Of a stretch of 32,028 bases of DNA, positions 1 to 7,844 are shown one piece after another. The notes beneath the pieces were generated by a model, which was not told the DNA's origin, searched no databases, and worked only from the letters and a program-made list of their open reading frames with translations. This DNA is from Actinomycetota bacterium. GTDB taxonomy: Bacteria > Actinomycetota > Thermoleophilia > Gaiellales > Gaiellaceae. Position 1 is the stretch's first letter; every line of letters begins with the position of its first letter. The position numbers and the translations under genes are program-made. The stretch covers positions 1-32,028 of the forward strand of contig JAIBJN010000015.1 in the NCBI GenBank assembly GCA_020029595.1. Direction: 5' to 3'.

Positions 1-119
1 ACCGCCTTGACGAAGCGCTCGACGAGCACCGTGGTCTTCCCCGTCCCCGCGCCGGCGGAGACGAAGACGACGCCCGGCGCCTCGATGGCCGCAGCCTGCT
101 CGGGATTCGGCGCGTTCAT
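1..119 (-). CDS. AddA/UvrD-like ATP-dependent helicase, N-terminal fragment
   Basis: Only the first 39-40 codons are inside the window; the gene runs off the left edge. The visible peptide begins MNAPNPEQAAAIEAPG and contains a superfamily 1 Q-motif-like start (NPEQAAAI) followed by a Walker A loop, GAGTGKTT, at about residues 23-30. This is the usual opening of UvrD/PcrA/RecB/AddA helicases. The ATG (117-119) overlaps the TGA of the upstream AddB-like gene in an ATGA arrangement, so the two are very probably translationally coupled. The partner gene implies an AddAB-type double-strand-break resection complex, in which this subunit would be the ATP-driven 3'-5' helicase, possibly with its own C-terminal nuclease. 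The fragment alone cannot tell AddA from a plain UvrD. Confidence 0.85.
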   Translation of the reverse strand, partial: MNAPNPEQAAAIEAPGVVFVSAGAGTGKTTVLVERFVKA

Positions 120-3043
120 TGCCTCTTCACCCGGCACATCGGGGCCAGGTCGCACCAGGACGGGCAGCCGGCATCGCCGAGCGGGTCGTGCCGGACGTCG
201 CCGGCGCGGATCCGCCCCACGAAGCCGCGGGCGTGCTCGGTCGCGCGGTCGATCTGCGCCCAGAACTCGTCCTCGTCCCGGTAGTCGTTCTTCTGAAAGC
301 CCGCGACGCCGTCGTCGCGCGCCGAGGCTCGCAGGAGCCCGCGCGCCTCCCGCTCCCCCGCGAGCGCGCGGTAGAGGCCGCCGAGCGGCTCGATCCCGAC
401 GAGGTCGCGCAGGACGAGCATGTAGAGCGGGATCTGGAGCTTGAGCTCCGAGTCGATCTTCGCCGCCGAGAACGCCGTCTTGCCCGACTTGTAGTCCCAG
501 ACGATCCCGCGGGCGCTGAACGGGTCGACGTCGATGCGGTCGATCTTCCCGGAGAGCGCGAAGTCGCCGAGCTCGAGGCCCCGCTGGAGCTCGGGCGCGG
601 AGCGCTCGGTCCCGAACGAGACCTCGAAGCGGCGCGGGACGAGCGGGGTCTCGGCCGCCGCCTCGTCGCGGACGAAGAGCTCGAGGTCGCGCCAGAGCTG
701 CCCCTCGAGCTCGCGCCGCTCGAGCTCGGAGAGCTCCTGGCGGACGCCGGCGATCGCGTCGTCGAAGCAGCTGCGCAGGAAGCGGACGGCGTCCTCGACA
801 CGCGCGACGTCGACACGCTCGGTGCCGAGCTCTTTCGGGAGGCCCGCGTAGAAGCGATGGAGGGTCGTGTGCGCAAGCGAGCCGCGGAGCCTCGCGTCCA
901 CCTCCGCGTCGATGGAGCGCGGCGAGACGACGCGCTCCACGAGCCAGATCGAGGAGCAGGAGGCGAACGCCTCGAGCTCGGTGACGTTGAAGGTCGTCCG
1001 CGCGCCGAGGTCGGCGAGGACGGCCGGGCTCGTGAGTCCCGTCCGGCGCGCGAAGGCGCTCCGGGCCCGGTGGATGCGGCGCTCCCAGCCGTTCGCGAGC
1101 GCGAGCGCCTCGGCGCCGGGAGCGTCCTCGACGGCGAGCGCCGCGAGCGCACGCAGGCGCTCGCGCACAGTCGGCGCCTCCTCGAGCGGCCACGTGAGAG
1201 CGGAGAGCGGGCGGCGGCGGGTCCAGCGGGCGACCTCCGACGGGTCGAAGAGAGCCCGCGTCTCGTCCCAGAAGGGGCTCGCCACGCGCGGGGCGCCGTC
1301 ATCGGTCGCCGCCTCGCGCACGAGATAGAGGCGGCGGGACGGGCGGGTGCACGCCGCGTAGAAGAGAAAGCGCTCCCGGGCGACCGGCTCCGGGCGAACG
1401 AGGCGGGAGCGCGTGCGCTCGTCGAGCCGGCGCCGGGCCTCGTCGTCGAGGAACGGAGAGGTGGACGCGCGGCGCGGGAGGCTCCCCTCCTCGAGCCCGA
1501 GGATGAAGACCGACTCGAAGCGCCGCGTGCGGGCGCGGAGGAGGTCGAGGACGGCGACGCGCCCTGGCTCGGCGCCGCCGCCCAGGCGCACGGAGGCACG
1601 CTCGAGTGCAGCGAGCGTGTCCTCACGGGTCAGCTCGCCGGCGAGCTCGCCCCAGCCTTCGAGCTCTCGCAGGAGGCGCGAGACCGCCTCGTAGGAGCGC
1701 AGGTCGAGCTGGGCGGGCTCGCCGACCGGCGGCGCCTCCAGCCCGTGCGCAGCCCGGAGCATCCCGCCCGCGAGGACGCGCGCGGCCTCGACGGGGTTGG
1801 CCGCGGCGCGGACGCCGTCGAGGAGCGGGAGAGGCTGGCCGCGCAGGCGGACGACGCGATCCTCGATCTCGGTGCGAATGCCGAGCCCGCGCAGGCGTCC
1901 CTCGAGGTAGTCCGCGTGCGAGCGCGGGAGTCCGGAGTAGGGAGAGCGGAGGAAGCCGAAGAGGTCGCGGCGCTCGCCCGCGTGCCAGAGGAAGCGGAGG
2001 GCCGAGAGGAGCGCGTGGCCGAACGGCGTCTGGCCCAACCGCGTGCGCCCCTCGACCGCGTACGGGACCCCGGCGGTCGAGAAGGCCGTCTCGAGCGGGG
2101 CGCGGAGGCGCTCGAGGGAGGGACAGACGAGGCCGATCGCCTCCGCAGCCGTGCCGTCGCGGAGGAGGCGAAGCACCTCGTCGGCCACGAGCTCGAGCGC
2201 CCCGCGCGATCCCGCCCCCTCGAGGAAGCGAACGGCGCCCTCGAGCGGCGGCGGGTCGGTTCGCGGCCCGTCGGCGAAGAGCGCCCGCTCCAGGTGCGCT
2301 AGGGCGGGGTGGGCGATCTCGCCGTACGCGGGCGGGAGCTCCTCCACGTGGCCGTCCGCGAGTCCGGCGAGATCGGTAGCCGTCCGCGCGAGCGCGGCGA
2401 AGGCGGGTCGCCCCGGCTCGTACGGGAGCGAGACGGTCACCTCGGCCCGGCCCGCAAGCGCCTGCAGGAGCGCCCACTGCGCGCCGGTCAGGTCCTCGAA
2501 GCCGTAGGCGAGGACGGGGCGGCCGTCCCAGGCTGAAAGCTCGCCCTCGACGCGCTCCGCGGCGTGGCGGCGCTCGAGGTCTCGATCCCAGAGCACGAGG
2601 CGCTCGAGCTCCTCCCGGTAGGCGCCGTAGAGCTCGGCGAGGTCTCCGTCGACGTCGGCGGGGTCGACAAGACCCGACTCGAGCTCCGAGATGGCCGCGA
2701 GCAAGGTGTCGCCGAAGCCGGCGAAGCGGGCCGAAGGACCGAGCCCGTTCAGACTCGCGACGGCGAGGACCCGGTGAAGGACGAGGGCCCGCTGGGCGTC
2801 CGTCACCACCGGTCGGTGCCCCGCGTCGCCGCGCGCGATCGTCTCGAAGAGGTCGTCGAAGGTGCCGATCGTCCCGCCCAGGAGCGCCGGCCGGCGTGCC
2901 AGGAGGTCCCGCTCCACGCGGTCGACCTCCGCCCGGTTCGGGACGACGAGGAAGGGCTCGCGGTCGAGGTCCGCCAGGTAGCGATCGAGGAGCCGCGCGA
3001 CCTTCCCCGCGTTGGCCGGGCCAACCAGCAGAGCGAGCGGCAC
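116..3043 (-). CDS. AddB-like PD-(D/E)XK exonuclease subunit
   Basis: The 975-residue protein resembles the AddB/RecB-nuclease family, which processes double-strand ends for RecA loading together with an AddA-type helicase. The C-terminal nuclease shows an IDRID stretch (about 830-836), DYKSGK (850-855) and a following Q-x3-Y motif (QIPLY). Four cysteines, C696, C960, C964 and C970, fit the iron-sulfur staple that brackets AddB nucleases, although the C-x3-C spacing is slightly unlike the C-x2-C I expect. The N-terminus has a helicase-like fold start, but the loop GPANAGKV lacks the Thr/Ser of a working Walker A, so this half may only scan DNA. The start is a GTG with no Shine-Dalgarno; a TAGAAT hexamer lies 6 nt upstream. 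It overlaps the downstream helicase by 4 nt. It could be annotated simply as a PD-(D/E)XK nuclease family protein. Confidence 0.88.
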   Translation of the reverse strand: MPLALLVGPANAGKVARLLDRYLADLDREPFLVVPNRAEVDRVERDLLARRPALLGGTIGTFDDLFETIARGDAGHRPVVTDAQRALVLHRVLAVASLNGLGPSARFAGFGDTLLAAISELESGLVDPADVDGDLAELYGAYREELERLVLWDRDLERRHAAERVEGELSAWDGRPVLAYGFEDLTGAQWALLQALAGRAEVTVSLPYEPGRPAFAALARTATDLAGLADGHVEELPPAYGEIAHPALAHLERALFADGPRTDPPPLEGAVRFLEGAGSRGALELVADEVLRLLRDGTAAEAIGLVCPSLERLRAPLETAFSTAGVPYAVEGRTRLGQTPFGHALLSALRFLWHAGERRDLFGFLRSPYSGLPRSHADYLEGRLRGLGIRTEIEDRVVRLRGQPLPLLDGVRAAANPVEAARVLAGGMLRAAHGLEAPPVGEPAQLDLRSYEAVSRLLRELEGWGELAGELTREDTLAALERASVRLGGGAEPGRVAVLDLLRARTRRFESVFILGLEEGSLPRRASTSPFLDDEARRRLDERTRSRLVRPEPVARERFLFYAACTRPSRRLYLVREAATDDGAPRVASPFWDETRALFDPSEVARWTRRRPLSALTWPLEEAPTVRERLRALAALAVEDAPGAEALALANGWERRIHRARSAFARRTGLTSPAVLADLGARTTFNVTELEAFASCSSIWLVERVVSPRSIDAEVDARLRGSLAHTTLHRFYAGLPKELGTERVDVARVEDAVRFLRSCFDDAIAGVRQELSELERRELEGQLWRDLELFVRDEAAAETPLVPRRFEVSFGTERSAPELQRGLELGDFALSGKIDRIDVDPFSARGIVWDYKSGKTAFSAAKIDSELKLQIPLYMLVLRDLVGIEPLGGLYRALAGEREARGLLRASARDDGVAGFQKNDYRDEDEFWAQIDRATEHARGFVGRIRAGDVRHDPLGDAGCPSWCDLAPMCRVKRQ

Positions 3044-3049
3044 CTGGAG

Positions 3050-3077
3050 ATTCTAGCCGCCGCCCCGGAGGCCCCAA
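3050..3077 (-). promoter_or_regulatory. Candidate leaderless promoter of the AddB-like gene
   Basis: On the minus strand a -10-like TAGAAT (3055-3050) lies 6 nt before the GTG, so transcription would begin at or next to the start codon. A possible -35, TTGGGG (3077-3072), is 16 bp upstream and lies across the loop of an inverted repeat. No Shine-Dalgarno is present, which agrees with a leaderless message. Prediction from pattern only. Confidence 0.45.
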
Positions 3078-3098
3078 TTCGGCCTCCGCGACGGCGGC
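3056..3098. repeat. Nested inverted repeat over the addB-like promoter
   Basis: Outer arms GCCGCCG (3056-3062) and CGGCGGC (3092-3098) enclose inner arms GGAGGCC (3067-3073) and GGCCTCC (3081-3087) around the loop CCAATTC. All arms pair perfectly; 4-nt internal bulges separate the two stems. It lies between the zinc-ribbon gene and the AddB-like gene and touches the candidate -35. It could be an operator, or a terminator-type hairpin for the zinc-ribbon transcript, but no T-run follows it on either strand. Confidence 0.6.
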
Positions 3099-3120
3099 TC
3101 GGCGCCCTGTCGAGGCCAGT

Positions 3121-3315
3121 CTACTCGGCGGACTTCGGCCGACGGCCGCGGCGCGCGGCCGCCCGGCCGGGCATCTTCCCGGCGCAGTCGTCGCAGAGAT
3201 CGGCGGCCTTGGCGCCGCGGCGCGCGTCGGTGTAGGTGACGCGCATCGCCGCGCCCTTTCCCTCGCCGACTTCGGTGCCGCAGTTGTCGCAGACGAGGAT
3301 TGTCTTTCTCGCCAC
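3121..3315 (-). CDS. Small zinc-ribbon protein of unknown function
   Basis: A 64-residue basic protein with two CxxC knuckles (C9/C12 in CDNC and C41/C44 in CDDC) that should bind one zinc ion. The C-terminal 17 residues are rich in Arg, Lys and Ala (GRAAARRGRRPKS), suggesting contact with nucleic acid. I do not recognise a named family; small treble-clef or zinc-ribbon DNA- or RNA-binding proteins are the nearest guess. Unlike most genes here it has a textbook ribosome binding site, AGGAGG, about 6 nt before its GTG start, and a plausible promoter further up. It is divergent from the isocitrate-dehydrogenase-like gene and precedes the AddB-like gene on the same strand, separated by an inverted repeat. 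Strong translation signals suggest an abundant protein. Confidence 0.8.
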   Translation of the reverse strand: MARKTILVCDNCGTEVGEGKGAAMRVTYTDARRGAKAADLCDDCAGKMPGRAAARRGRRPKSAE

Positions 3316-3357
3316 TCTATTCCTCCTGCAAAGGTGGGGGGATAGGAGAGTGGGGGA

Positions 3358-3387
3358 ACTCTACTCGGTGGAAATGCCGGCGTGCAA
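3358..3387 (-). promoter_or_regulatory. Promoter candidate for the zinc-ribbon gene
   Basis: Minus-strand -35 TTGCAC (3387-3382) and -10 TAGAGT (3363-3358) are separated by 18 bp in an unusually AT-rich stretch. The predicted transcript starts near 3351, giving a leader of about 35 nt that carries the AGGAGG site in front of the GTG at 3315. Confidence 0.45.
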
Positions 3388-3431
3388 TAACCAACGAAAT
3401 AGTCACGGCGAAGAATCAGATGTTGAGCTAT

Positions 3432-3437
3432 TAGACT
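3432..3437 (+). promoter_or_regulatory. -10-like hexamer before the isocitrate-dehydrogenase-like gene
   Basis: TAGACT lies 9 nt before the ATG at 3447, with no Shine-Dalgarno between. The transcript would have a leader of only a few nucleotides. I see no good -35. Confidence 0.35.
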
Positions 3438-3446
3438 CCGGCCGCG

Positions 3447-4529
3447 ATGGACACGCGCACGATCGTCGTGCTGGAGGGGGACGACACCGGGCAGGAGCTG
3501 CTCGAGGAGGCCCTGCGCGTCCTCGTCGCGGACGTCATCGGAATCGAGCTCGAGCTTCCGCGCTACGACCTCTCGCTCGAGGAGCGCCGGCAGACGCAGA
3601 ACGAGGTCGTGCACGAGGCGGCCCGGGCGGTCCGCGAGCACGGCCTCGGGCTCAAGGCCGCCACGATCACGCCCGAGGGAGCGGGAGACGTCGGGAGCCC
3701 GAACCGCATCCTGCGGGAGGAGATCGGCGGCCATGTCATCGTCCGTACCGGGCGGCGCATCCCCGGCGTCGTCCCCATCGGCGGCGCGCACTTCCCCATC
3801 TCCGTCGTGCGCATGGCCGTCGGCGACGCGTACGGCGCGAAGGAGTGGCGCGAGGGCGAGGGAGAGGGCGAGATCGCCTACCGGACCGAGCGGATCGAGC
3901 GGCGGATCTGCCGCGCGGTCGCGGAGTTCTCCTTCCGCCACGCCGAGCGCACGAAGGCGAAGGTCTTCGGGGGACCGAAGTACACCGTCTCCCCCGTGTA
4001 CGAGGGGATGCTCAAGGAGGAGATGGACGGCGCCGCCGGCCGCCACCCCGAGGTCGAGTACGAGCCGCAGCTCATCGACGCGACGTTCGCTCTCCTCATC
4101 GGGTCGGCGGGGGAGTCGCTGGTCATCCCGGCGCTGAACCGCGACGGGGACATCCTCTCCGACCTCGTCCTCCCCCTCTTCGGCTCGATCGCGGGCTCGG
4201 AGTCGCTGCTCGTGGCCTTCAACGACGACTACACGCCGCGCGCGCTGATGGCCGAGGCAGCGCACGGCACGGCCCCCGCGCTCAAGGGAAAGGACGTGGC
4301 GAACCCGATGGCGATGATCCTCGCCGGGGCCGCGCTCCTCTCGCACATCGACGACGTCGAGGCGCGCGCGGCGGGGCGCGCGATCCGCGAGGCCTGCCTG
4401 GAGGCGGTCTCCGGCGGGACGCGGACCGCCGACCTCGGCGGACACGCGTCGACGTCCGAGTTCACTGACGAGGTCGTCTCCCGCATCCGCTCGAAGCTGG
4501 AGGTCTGGGCAACGCTCGGAGAGGGTTGA
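3447..4529 (+). CDS. Isocitrate dehydrogenase-like enzyme (isocitrate/isopropylmalate dehydrogenase family)
   Basis: This 360-residue enzyme belongs to the beta-decarboxylating dehydrogenase family. Recalled landmarks of the eukaryotic-type (subfamily II) NADP isocitrate dehydrogenases align better than those of LeuB: SPNRILREEIGG-x-VIVR for the substrate loop, GDAYGAKEW for the YGDQY region, GPKYTVSPVYEG for the TKNTILKKYDG lysine segment, LID and NRDGDILSD for the metal-binding aspartates, and EAAHGT (H273) with ANPMAMI for the nucleotide loop. The N-terminal loop is GDDTGQE instead of the common GDGIGPE. At 360 residues it is about 50 shorter than the roughly 410 usual for subfamily II. 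The reaction would be oxidation of isocitrate to 2-oxoglutarate; cofactor choice cannot be read with confidence. It is divergent from the zinc-ribbon gene and convergent with the flavoprotein, with only 21 bp between stops. A related hydroxyacid substrate is possible. Confidence 0.78.
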   Translation: MDTRTIVVLEGDDTGQELLEEALRVLVADVIGIELELPRYDLSLEERRQTQNEVVHEAARAVREHGLGLKAATITPEGAGDVGSPNRILREEIGGHVIVRTGRRIPGVVPIGGAHFPISVVRMAVGDAYGAKEWREGEGEGEIAYRTERIERRICRAVAEFSFRHAERTKAKVFGGPKYTVSPVYEGMLKEEMDGAAGRHPEVEYEPQLIDATFALLIGSAGESLVIPALNRDGDILSDLVLPLFGSIAGSESLLVAFNDDYTPRALMAEAAHGTAPALKGKDVANPMAMILAGAALLSHIDDVEARAAGRAIREACLEAVSGGTRTADLGGHASTSEFTDEVVSRIRSKLEVWATLGEG

Positions 4530-4550
4530 GCCCCATCCTCCGCTCGACCG

Positions 4551-5813
4551 TCAGCGCCGCGCGAGGACGGCGGACATCCCTCTGAGGCCCAAGTCCATCG
4601 CCCGCCAGGGAAGCCCGGCGTGGAACGGGAGGCCCGCTCTGAAGCGAAGCGGAAGGTAGAGGCCGAGGAGCTTCTTGCCGAGGCGCCAGGCCGGCGACAC
4701 CCCGACGCGGTAGCGTCCGTCGGCGTCCGCCCGCACGACCACTGGATGGTCGGGGTTCCCTGTCACCTCGAGCGGGACCTGCGCGAACGTGGCCTTGTCG
4801 AACTCCTCCATGACGCACATGCTCACGGGGTCGAAGGAGCCCGCGGGAACGGTTCCGGCCACCTCGGCTGCGATCGCCTCCGCGACCGCATCCGCCTGGA
4901 GAAAGGCGAGGAACGCCTGCTTGACCGGGAAGTCGCCCGCGTCACCCGGTGCGTAGATCCGCTCGTGGCCCACGAGGCGGCGCGAGCCCGGCTCGGTCGC
5001 CAGGAAGCCGCGGTCGTCCGCGAGGAGCCCGTCGTACGTTACGGCGGCTATGTAGGGCGGGAAGGAGACGAGCAGGTCGAACGACTCGCTCGAGCGGTGC
5101 TCGAAACGCGCAGTCCCAGCGTCGACGGACGCGAGCCGGACACGGAGCCTGCCCTCGATGCCGCGCTCGGCGAACTCGGCCGTGACGACGCCGTGGAGCT
5201 TCGGGCCGAACGCCTGGATGTAGGTGTCCTCGTAGGTCGTGTGCACGAGGCGGACGCGATCGCGGAGGCCCCGGCGCCGGAGCCAGGTCTCCACCATGAG
5301 GACGATCTCGTACAGCGGCCCAGCGCACTTGTTCCCCGGAGGGACGTTGAAGAGGATCGTGGGCTCCGAGCCGACCGCCGCGCCAGCGGCGACCTCGTTG
5401 AGCCGCTTCCCGAGCGAGACCATCTGCGTCGGTGTCCAGATCGTCTCAGCGTGCTCGGCGAGGCCGGAGATCTCCTGCGGCCGCATGGCCGCTCCCGTGG
5501 CGATCACGAGGAAGTCGTAGTCGAGATCCTTGCCAGCAACGCGGATGCGGCTGGCGTCGGCGTCCAGGCCCTCGACGGCGCCCTCCACGAGCCGGATCTC
5601 GCGCTTCGCGGCCGGGCCGGCGAGCGGGATGAGGAGGGAGGCGGGATCGGCTCCGAACGGAATGTAGATCGTGTTCGGCTTGAAGAGGAACTGCGGGGAG
5701 TCGGAGACGAGCGTGAGGTCGGCCCGCCCGTCGAGCTTCGTCCGGAGGTAGAAGGCCGACTCGAGCCCGGCGAAGCCGCCGCCGAGGATCACGATGCGAG
5801 GGCGGGCGCTCAT
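4551..5813 (-). CDS. Sulfide:quinone oxidoreductase-like FAD flavoprotein
   Basis: With the start at ATG 5813 the protein has 420 residues and opens directly with an FAD-binding Rossmann motif, GGGFAG (11-16); the open frame continues upstream but that part is low-complexity. ATG and GAA elements (VIATGAAMRP) and a second FAD site (IYAPGDAGDFP) are present. C163 lies in the typical PPGNKCAGPLYE segment of sulfide:quinone reductases and C333 in VSMCVMEEF, so the likely redox pair is there, but I see no third cysteine near residue 125. The family oxidises sulfide and reduces membrane quinone, binding the membrane through a C-terminal amphipathic part. A GGAGAG site lies about 8-10 nt before the start. 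It is divergent from a universal stress protein. A type II NADH dehydrogenase-like or flavocytochrome c sulfide dehydrogenase-like role is an alternative. Confidence 0.78.
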   Translation of the reverse strand: MSARPRIVILGGGFAGLESAFYLRTKLDGRADLTLVSDSPQFLFKPNTIYIPFGADPASLLIPLAGPAAKREIRLVEGAVEGLDADASRIRVAGKDLDYDFLVIATGAAMRPQEISGLAEHAETIWTPTQMVSLGKRLNEVAAGAAVGSEPTILFNVPPGNKCAGPLYEIVLMVETWLRRRGLRDRVRLVHTTYEDTYIQAFGPKLHGVVTAEFAERGIEGRLRVRLASVDAGTARFEHRSSESFDLLVSFPPYIAAVTYDGLLADDRGFLATEPGSRRLVGHERIYAPGDAGDFPVKQAFLAFLQADAVAEAIAAEVAGTVPAGSFDPVSMCVMEEFDKATFAQVPLEVTGNPDHPVVVRADADGRYRVGVSPAWRLGKKLLGLYLPLRFRAGLPFHAGLPWRAMDLGLRGMSAVLARR

Positions 5814-5944
5814 GGTGGACACTCTCCGCGCTGCCGGCCGTTGCGGCATCGGGCGAGACACGGAACCGCGCTGCGGAAAACCCGCACCTCCGGCTCGGTC
5901 GTCAGCGGATGCGGTCCGGCTTCTGATGCGCGACACTGGCGCGC

Positions 5945-6373
5945 ATGAAGAACATCCTCATTGCCACGGACGGCTCCGGCGGAGCCGCCGCGGCCGTCTC
6001 CGCCGGTCTCGAGCTGGCGCGCGACGGCGGCGGCAGTGCAACCGTCCTCTACGTTCGCACGGAGATCGGGCCGCTCGGAGAGCCCTTCTACCAGCGGAAG
6101 CTGTCCGAGCAGATGCAAGAGGCCGAAGCGGCCCTCGAACAGGTGCGGGCAGTCGCCGAGTCGCTCAGCATGTCGATCGAGACCGAGGTGTTGGAGGGCG
6201 AGGCGGCTGAGGTGATCGTCGACCTCGCGCGCGCCCGCGACGCCGACGTCATCGTCGTCGGCTCGCGCGGGCTCGGCGCGGTGACAGGCGTGCTCCTCGG
6301 CAGCGTCTCGACCGAGGTCGTCCACAAGGCCGACCGCCCCGTGCTTGTCGTCAAGGAGAAGAGCAGCGCCTAG
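5945..6373 (+). CDS. Universal stress protein (UspA family)
   Basis: A 142-residue single Usp domain. The start, MKNILIATDGSGGA, gives the first beta strand and the Asp that contacts nucleotide, and the C-terminal half has the ATP-binding signature G-x2-G-x9-G-S: GSRGLGAVTGVLLGSVS. This places it in the ATP-binding UspFG-like group, whose members modulate survival under starvation, hypoxia or redox stress. It is transcribed away from the sulfide:quinone-reductase-like gene, sharing a 131-bp intergenic region, so the two may answer the same respiratory cue; that is inference. It meets the methyltransferase gene tail to tail over a small hairpin. I saw no strong Shine-Dalgarno before the ATG. 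Confidence 0.93.
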   Translation: MKNILIATDGSGGAAAAVSAGLELARDGGGSATVLYVRTEIGPLGEPFYQRKLSEQMQEAEAALEQVRAVAESLSMSIETEVLEGEAAEVIVDLARARDADVIVVGSRGLGAVTGVLLGSVSTEVVHKADRPVLVVKEKSSA

Positions 6374-6383
6374 GACGCCACGC

Positions 6384-6407
6384 CGCCGAGAGAGTCAGCC
6401 CTCGGCG
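6384..6407. terminator. Hairpin between convergent genes
   Basis: CGCCGAG (6384-6390) and CTCGGCG (6401-6407) form a 7-bp perfect stem with a 10-nt loop between the stop codons of the Usp and methyltransferase genes. Neither side has a T-run, so it is at best a weak or factor-assisted bidirectional terminator. Confidence 0.4.
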
Positions 6408-6417
6408 CGCTGCTCCG

Positions 6418-7515
6418 TCAGCCGCGCAGCCTGTAGAAGCGGAAGATCTCGTGCTCGACAGGGAGCACCTCGACCTCCGCGAACCCCGCCTCGGCTGCGT
6501 AGCGGCGCATGGTGTCCGTCCGCATCACCGTGCCGGTCGCGGCGGAAGGCGTCTCCGCGAGCCCGACCGGCAGGCAGCAGAGAACGCTGTAGGTGTACAT
6601 GAGGCGCTCGATCTCGTCCCCGGGGGCCGTGAAGGCGTCGGCGACGCGCTCGTCCATCACGATGACCGCCCCGTCCTCGGCCACGAGCCCTCGCAGTGCG
6701 CGCAGGACGTCCACCGGCCGGGACATGTCGTGGAGGGCCTCGAATACGGTCACGAGCTGGTAGGAGCCGGCGAGCTCGGGGTCGCCGGCATCGCGGAGGT
6801 GGAAGCTGACGCGGTCCTCGACGTCGGTCCCGGCCGCGTTCGCCCGGGCCACCTCTACCGAAGCCTCGTCCAGGTCGTACCCGTCGACCGTGGCCTTCGG
6901 GTAGGCGCGCGCGATCGCGAGGCTCGACCAGCCGGCGCCGCAGGCGACGTCGGCGACGCGGGCAGGGGGATCGGCGAGGAGACGCTCATGGACGTCGGGA
7001 ATCGCGGGGAGCCAATCGGAGCCGAGGAGATTGGCGAAGAGCGGCCTGTTCGCGTCTCCCTGCGCCTCGCGACCGAGCTCGCCGTAGTCCTCCCAGGGGA
7101 CTCCGCCCCCGGTGCGAAAAGCCTCCTCGACCGCCGGGAGGGCGTGCGCGAACGAGACGCCCAAGCGCGCCATCGGCGTCACGTGGGCGAGGGAGTCCAA
7201 GTCCCGGTCGCTCAGCACCTCTGCGTGCCCGGTGGGAAGCCGGTAGCGTCGCTCCTCCGCGGCCGCTTCGAGGTCGTCGACCTCGAGGATCCCCGCGACT
7301 GCTTGCTGTTCGAGCCACTCGCGGGCGTACCGCTCGTCCGTCCGGGTCGCCGCCGCCAGCTCGGGCGGCGTGGCGTCGTCCCGCTCCGCAAGCGCGCGGT
7401 AGAAGCCGAGCCGGTCGCCGAGGTGGACCGTCAGGAGCTCGTACGCGCCCAGCGCCGCTCCGAAGAGGCGCTCGGCGAGAGCGTCCCGCTGCGCCGCTTC
7501 GACCTCCGTCGCCAC
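6418..7515 (-). CDS. SAM-dependent methyltransferase with N-terminal winged helix
   Basis: This 365-residue protein has an N-terminal dimerisation/winged-helix region (about 15-100; GDRLGFYRALAERDDATPPELAA) followed by a class I methyltransferase domain. Motif I is VADVACGAGW (187-196), with the acidic ribose-binding position in GYDLDEAS (212-219). The layout matches the mycobacterial Rv2258c-like and O-methyltransferase-like families, whose substrates are mostly small molecules and often unknown. It is the last gene of a minus-strand operon: ferredoxin ends 7 bp upstream, and a degenerate receiver protein precedes that. A link between methylation and ferredoxin electron supply is possible but unproven. 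Substrate cannot be deduced. Confidence 0.85.
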   Translation of the reverse strand: MATEVEAAQRDALAERLFGAALGAYELLTVHLGDRLGFYRALAERDDATPPELAAATRTDERYAREWLEQQAVAGILEVDDLEAAAEERRYRLPTGHAEVLSDRDLDSLAHVTPMARLGVSFAHALPAVEEAFRTGGGVPWEDYGELGREAQGDANRPLFANLLGSDWLPAIPDVHERLLADPPARVADVACGAGWSSLAIARAYPKATVDGYDLDEASVEVARANAAGTDVEDRVSFHLRDAGDPELAGSYQLVTVFEALHDMSRPVDVLRALRGLVAEDGAVIVMDERVADAFTAPGDEIERLMYTYSVLCCLPVGLAETPSAATGTVMRTDTMRRYAAEAGFAEVEVLPVEHEIFRFYRLRG

Positions 7516-7522
7516 CTGCCGT

Positions 7523-7834
7523 CTACCGCTGTTCCAGCGGCGGATTCTTGACGTTGTGCTCCGTCGCGTACTCCTCGACGAGCTGGTTGATCACGTCCAT
7601 GCCCTCGTCGTACGCGTAGTTGATCTTCACGAACGGCTCCCACTTCTCGGGCAGCGCGTCCTCGGGGAAGATTGCCTCCACAGGGCACTCGGGCTCGCAC
7701 GCGCCGCAGTCGATGCACTCCTCCGGATCGATGACGAGCACGCGGTCAGCCTGGTGGATGCAGTCGACTGGACAGACGTCCACGCAGGACAGGTCTTTGA
7801 TGTCGATACAGGGCTCGGCGATGATGTAGGTCAC
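7523..7834 (-). CDS. fdxA: 7Fe-type ferredoxin
   Basis: The 103-residue protein starts at GTG 7834 (VTYIIAEPCID), the normal beginning of this family. C9-x7-C17-x3-C21-x3-C25 and then C40-x2-C43-x2-C46-x3-C50-P match the [3Fe-4S][4Fe-4S] FdxA-type ferredoxins of Actinobacteria, with a C-terminal acidic extension of about 50 residues that is also usual. It carries electrons in the cytoplasm, commonly to P450s or other oxidoreductases. The gene follows the receiver-like gene by 10 bp and precedes the methyltransferase by 7 bp. The open frame extends upstream of the GTG, but that segment is low-complexity and overlaps the receiver gene, so I excluded it. The symbol reflects family resemblance. 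Confidence 0.93.
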   Translation of the reverse strand: MTYIIAEPCIDIKDLSCVDVCPVDCIHQADRVLVIDPEECIDCGACEPECPVEAIFPEDALPEKWEPFVKINYAYDEGMDVINQLVEEYATEHNVKNPPLEQR

Positions 7835-7844
7835 GCGGGCCAGT

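Noticed and set aside
119-2302. 727-codon plus-strand open frame opposite the AddB-like gene
   Set aside because: It is the GC-rich antisense shadow of a gene with clear nuclease motifs; composition is Arg/Glu/Ala-rich and shows no domain.
1623-4445. 940-codon minus-strand open frame crossing three genes
   Set aside because: It runs through the AddB-like, zinc-ribbon and IDH-like genes in a wrong frame and consists mostly of Arg, Pro and Gly.
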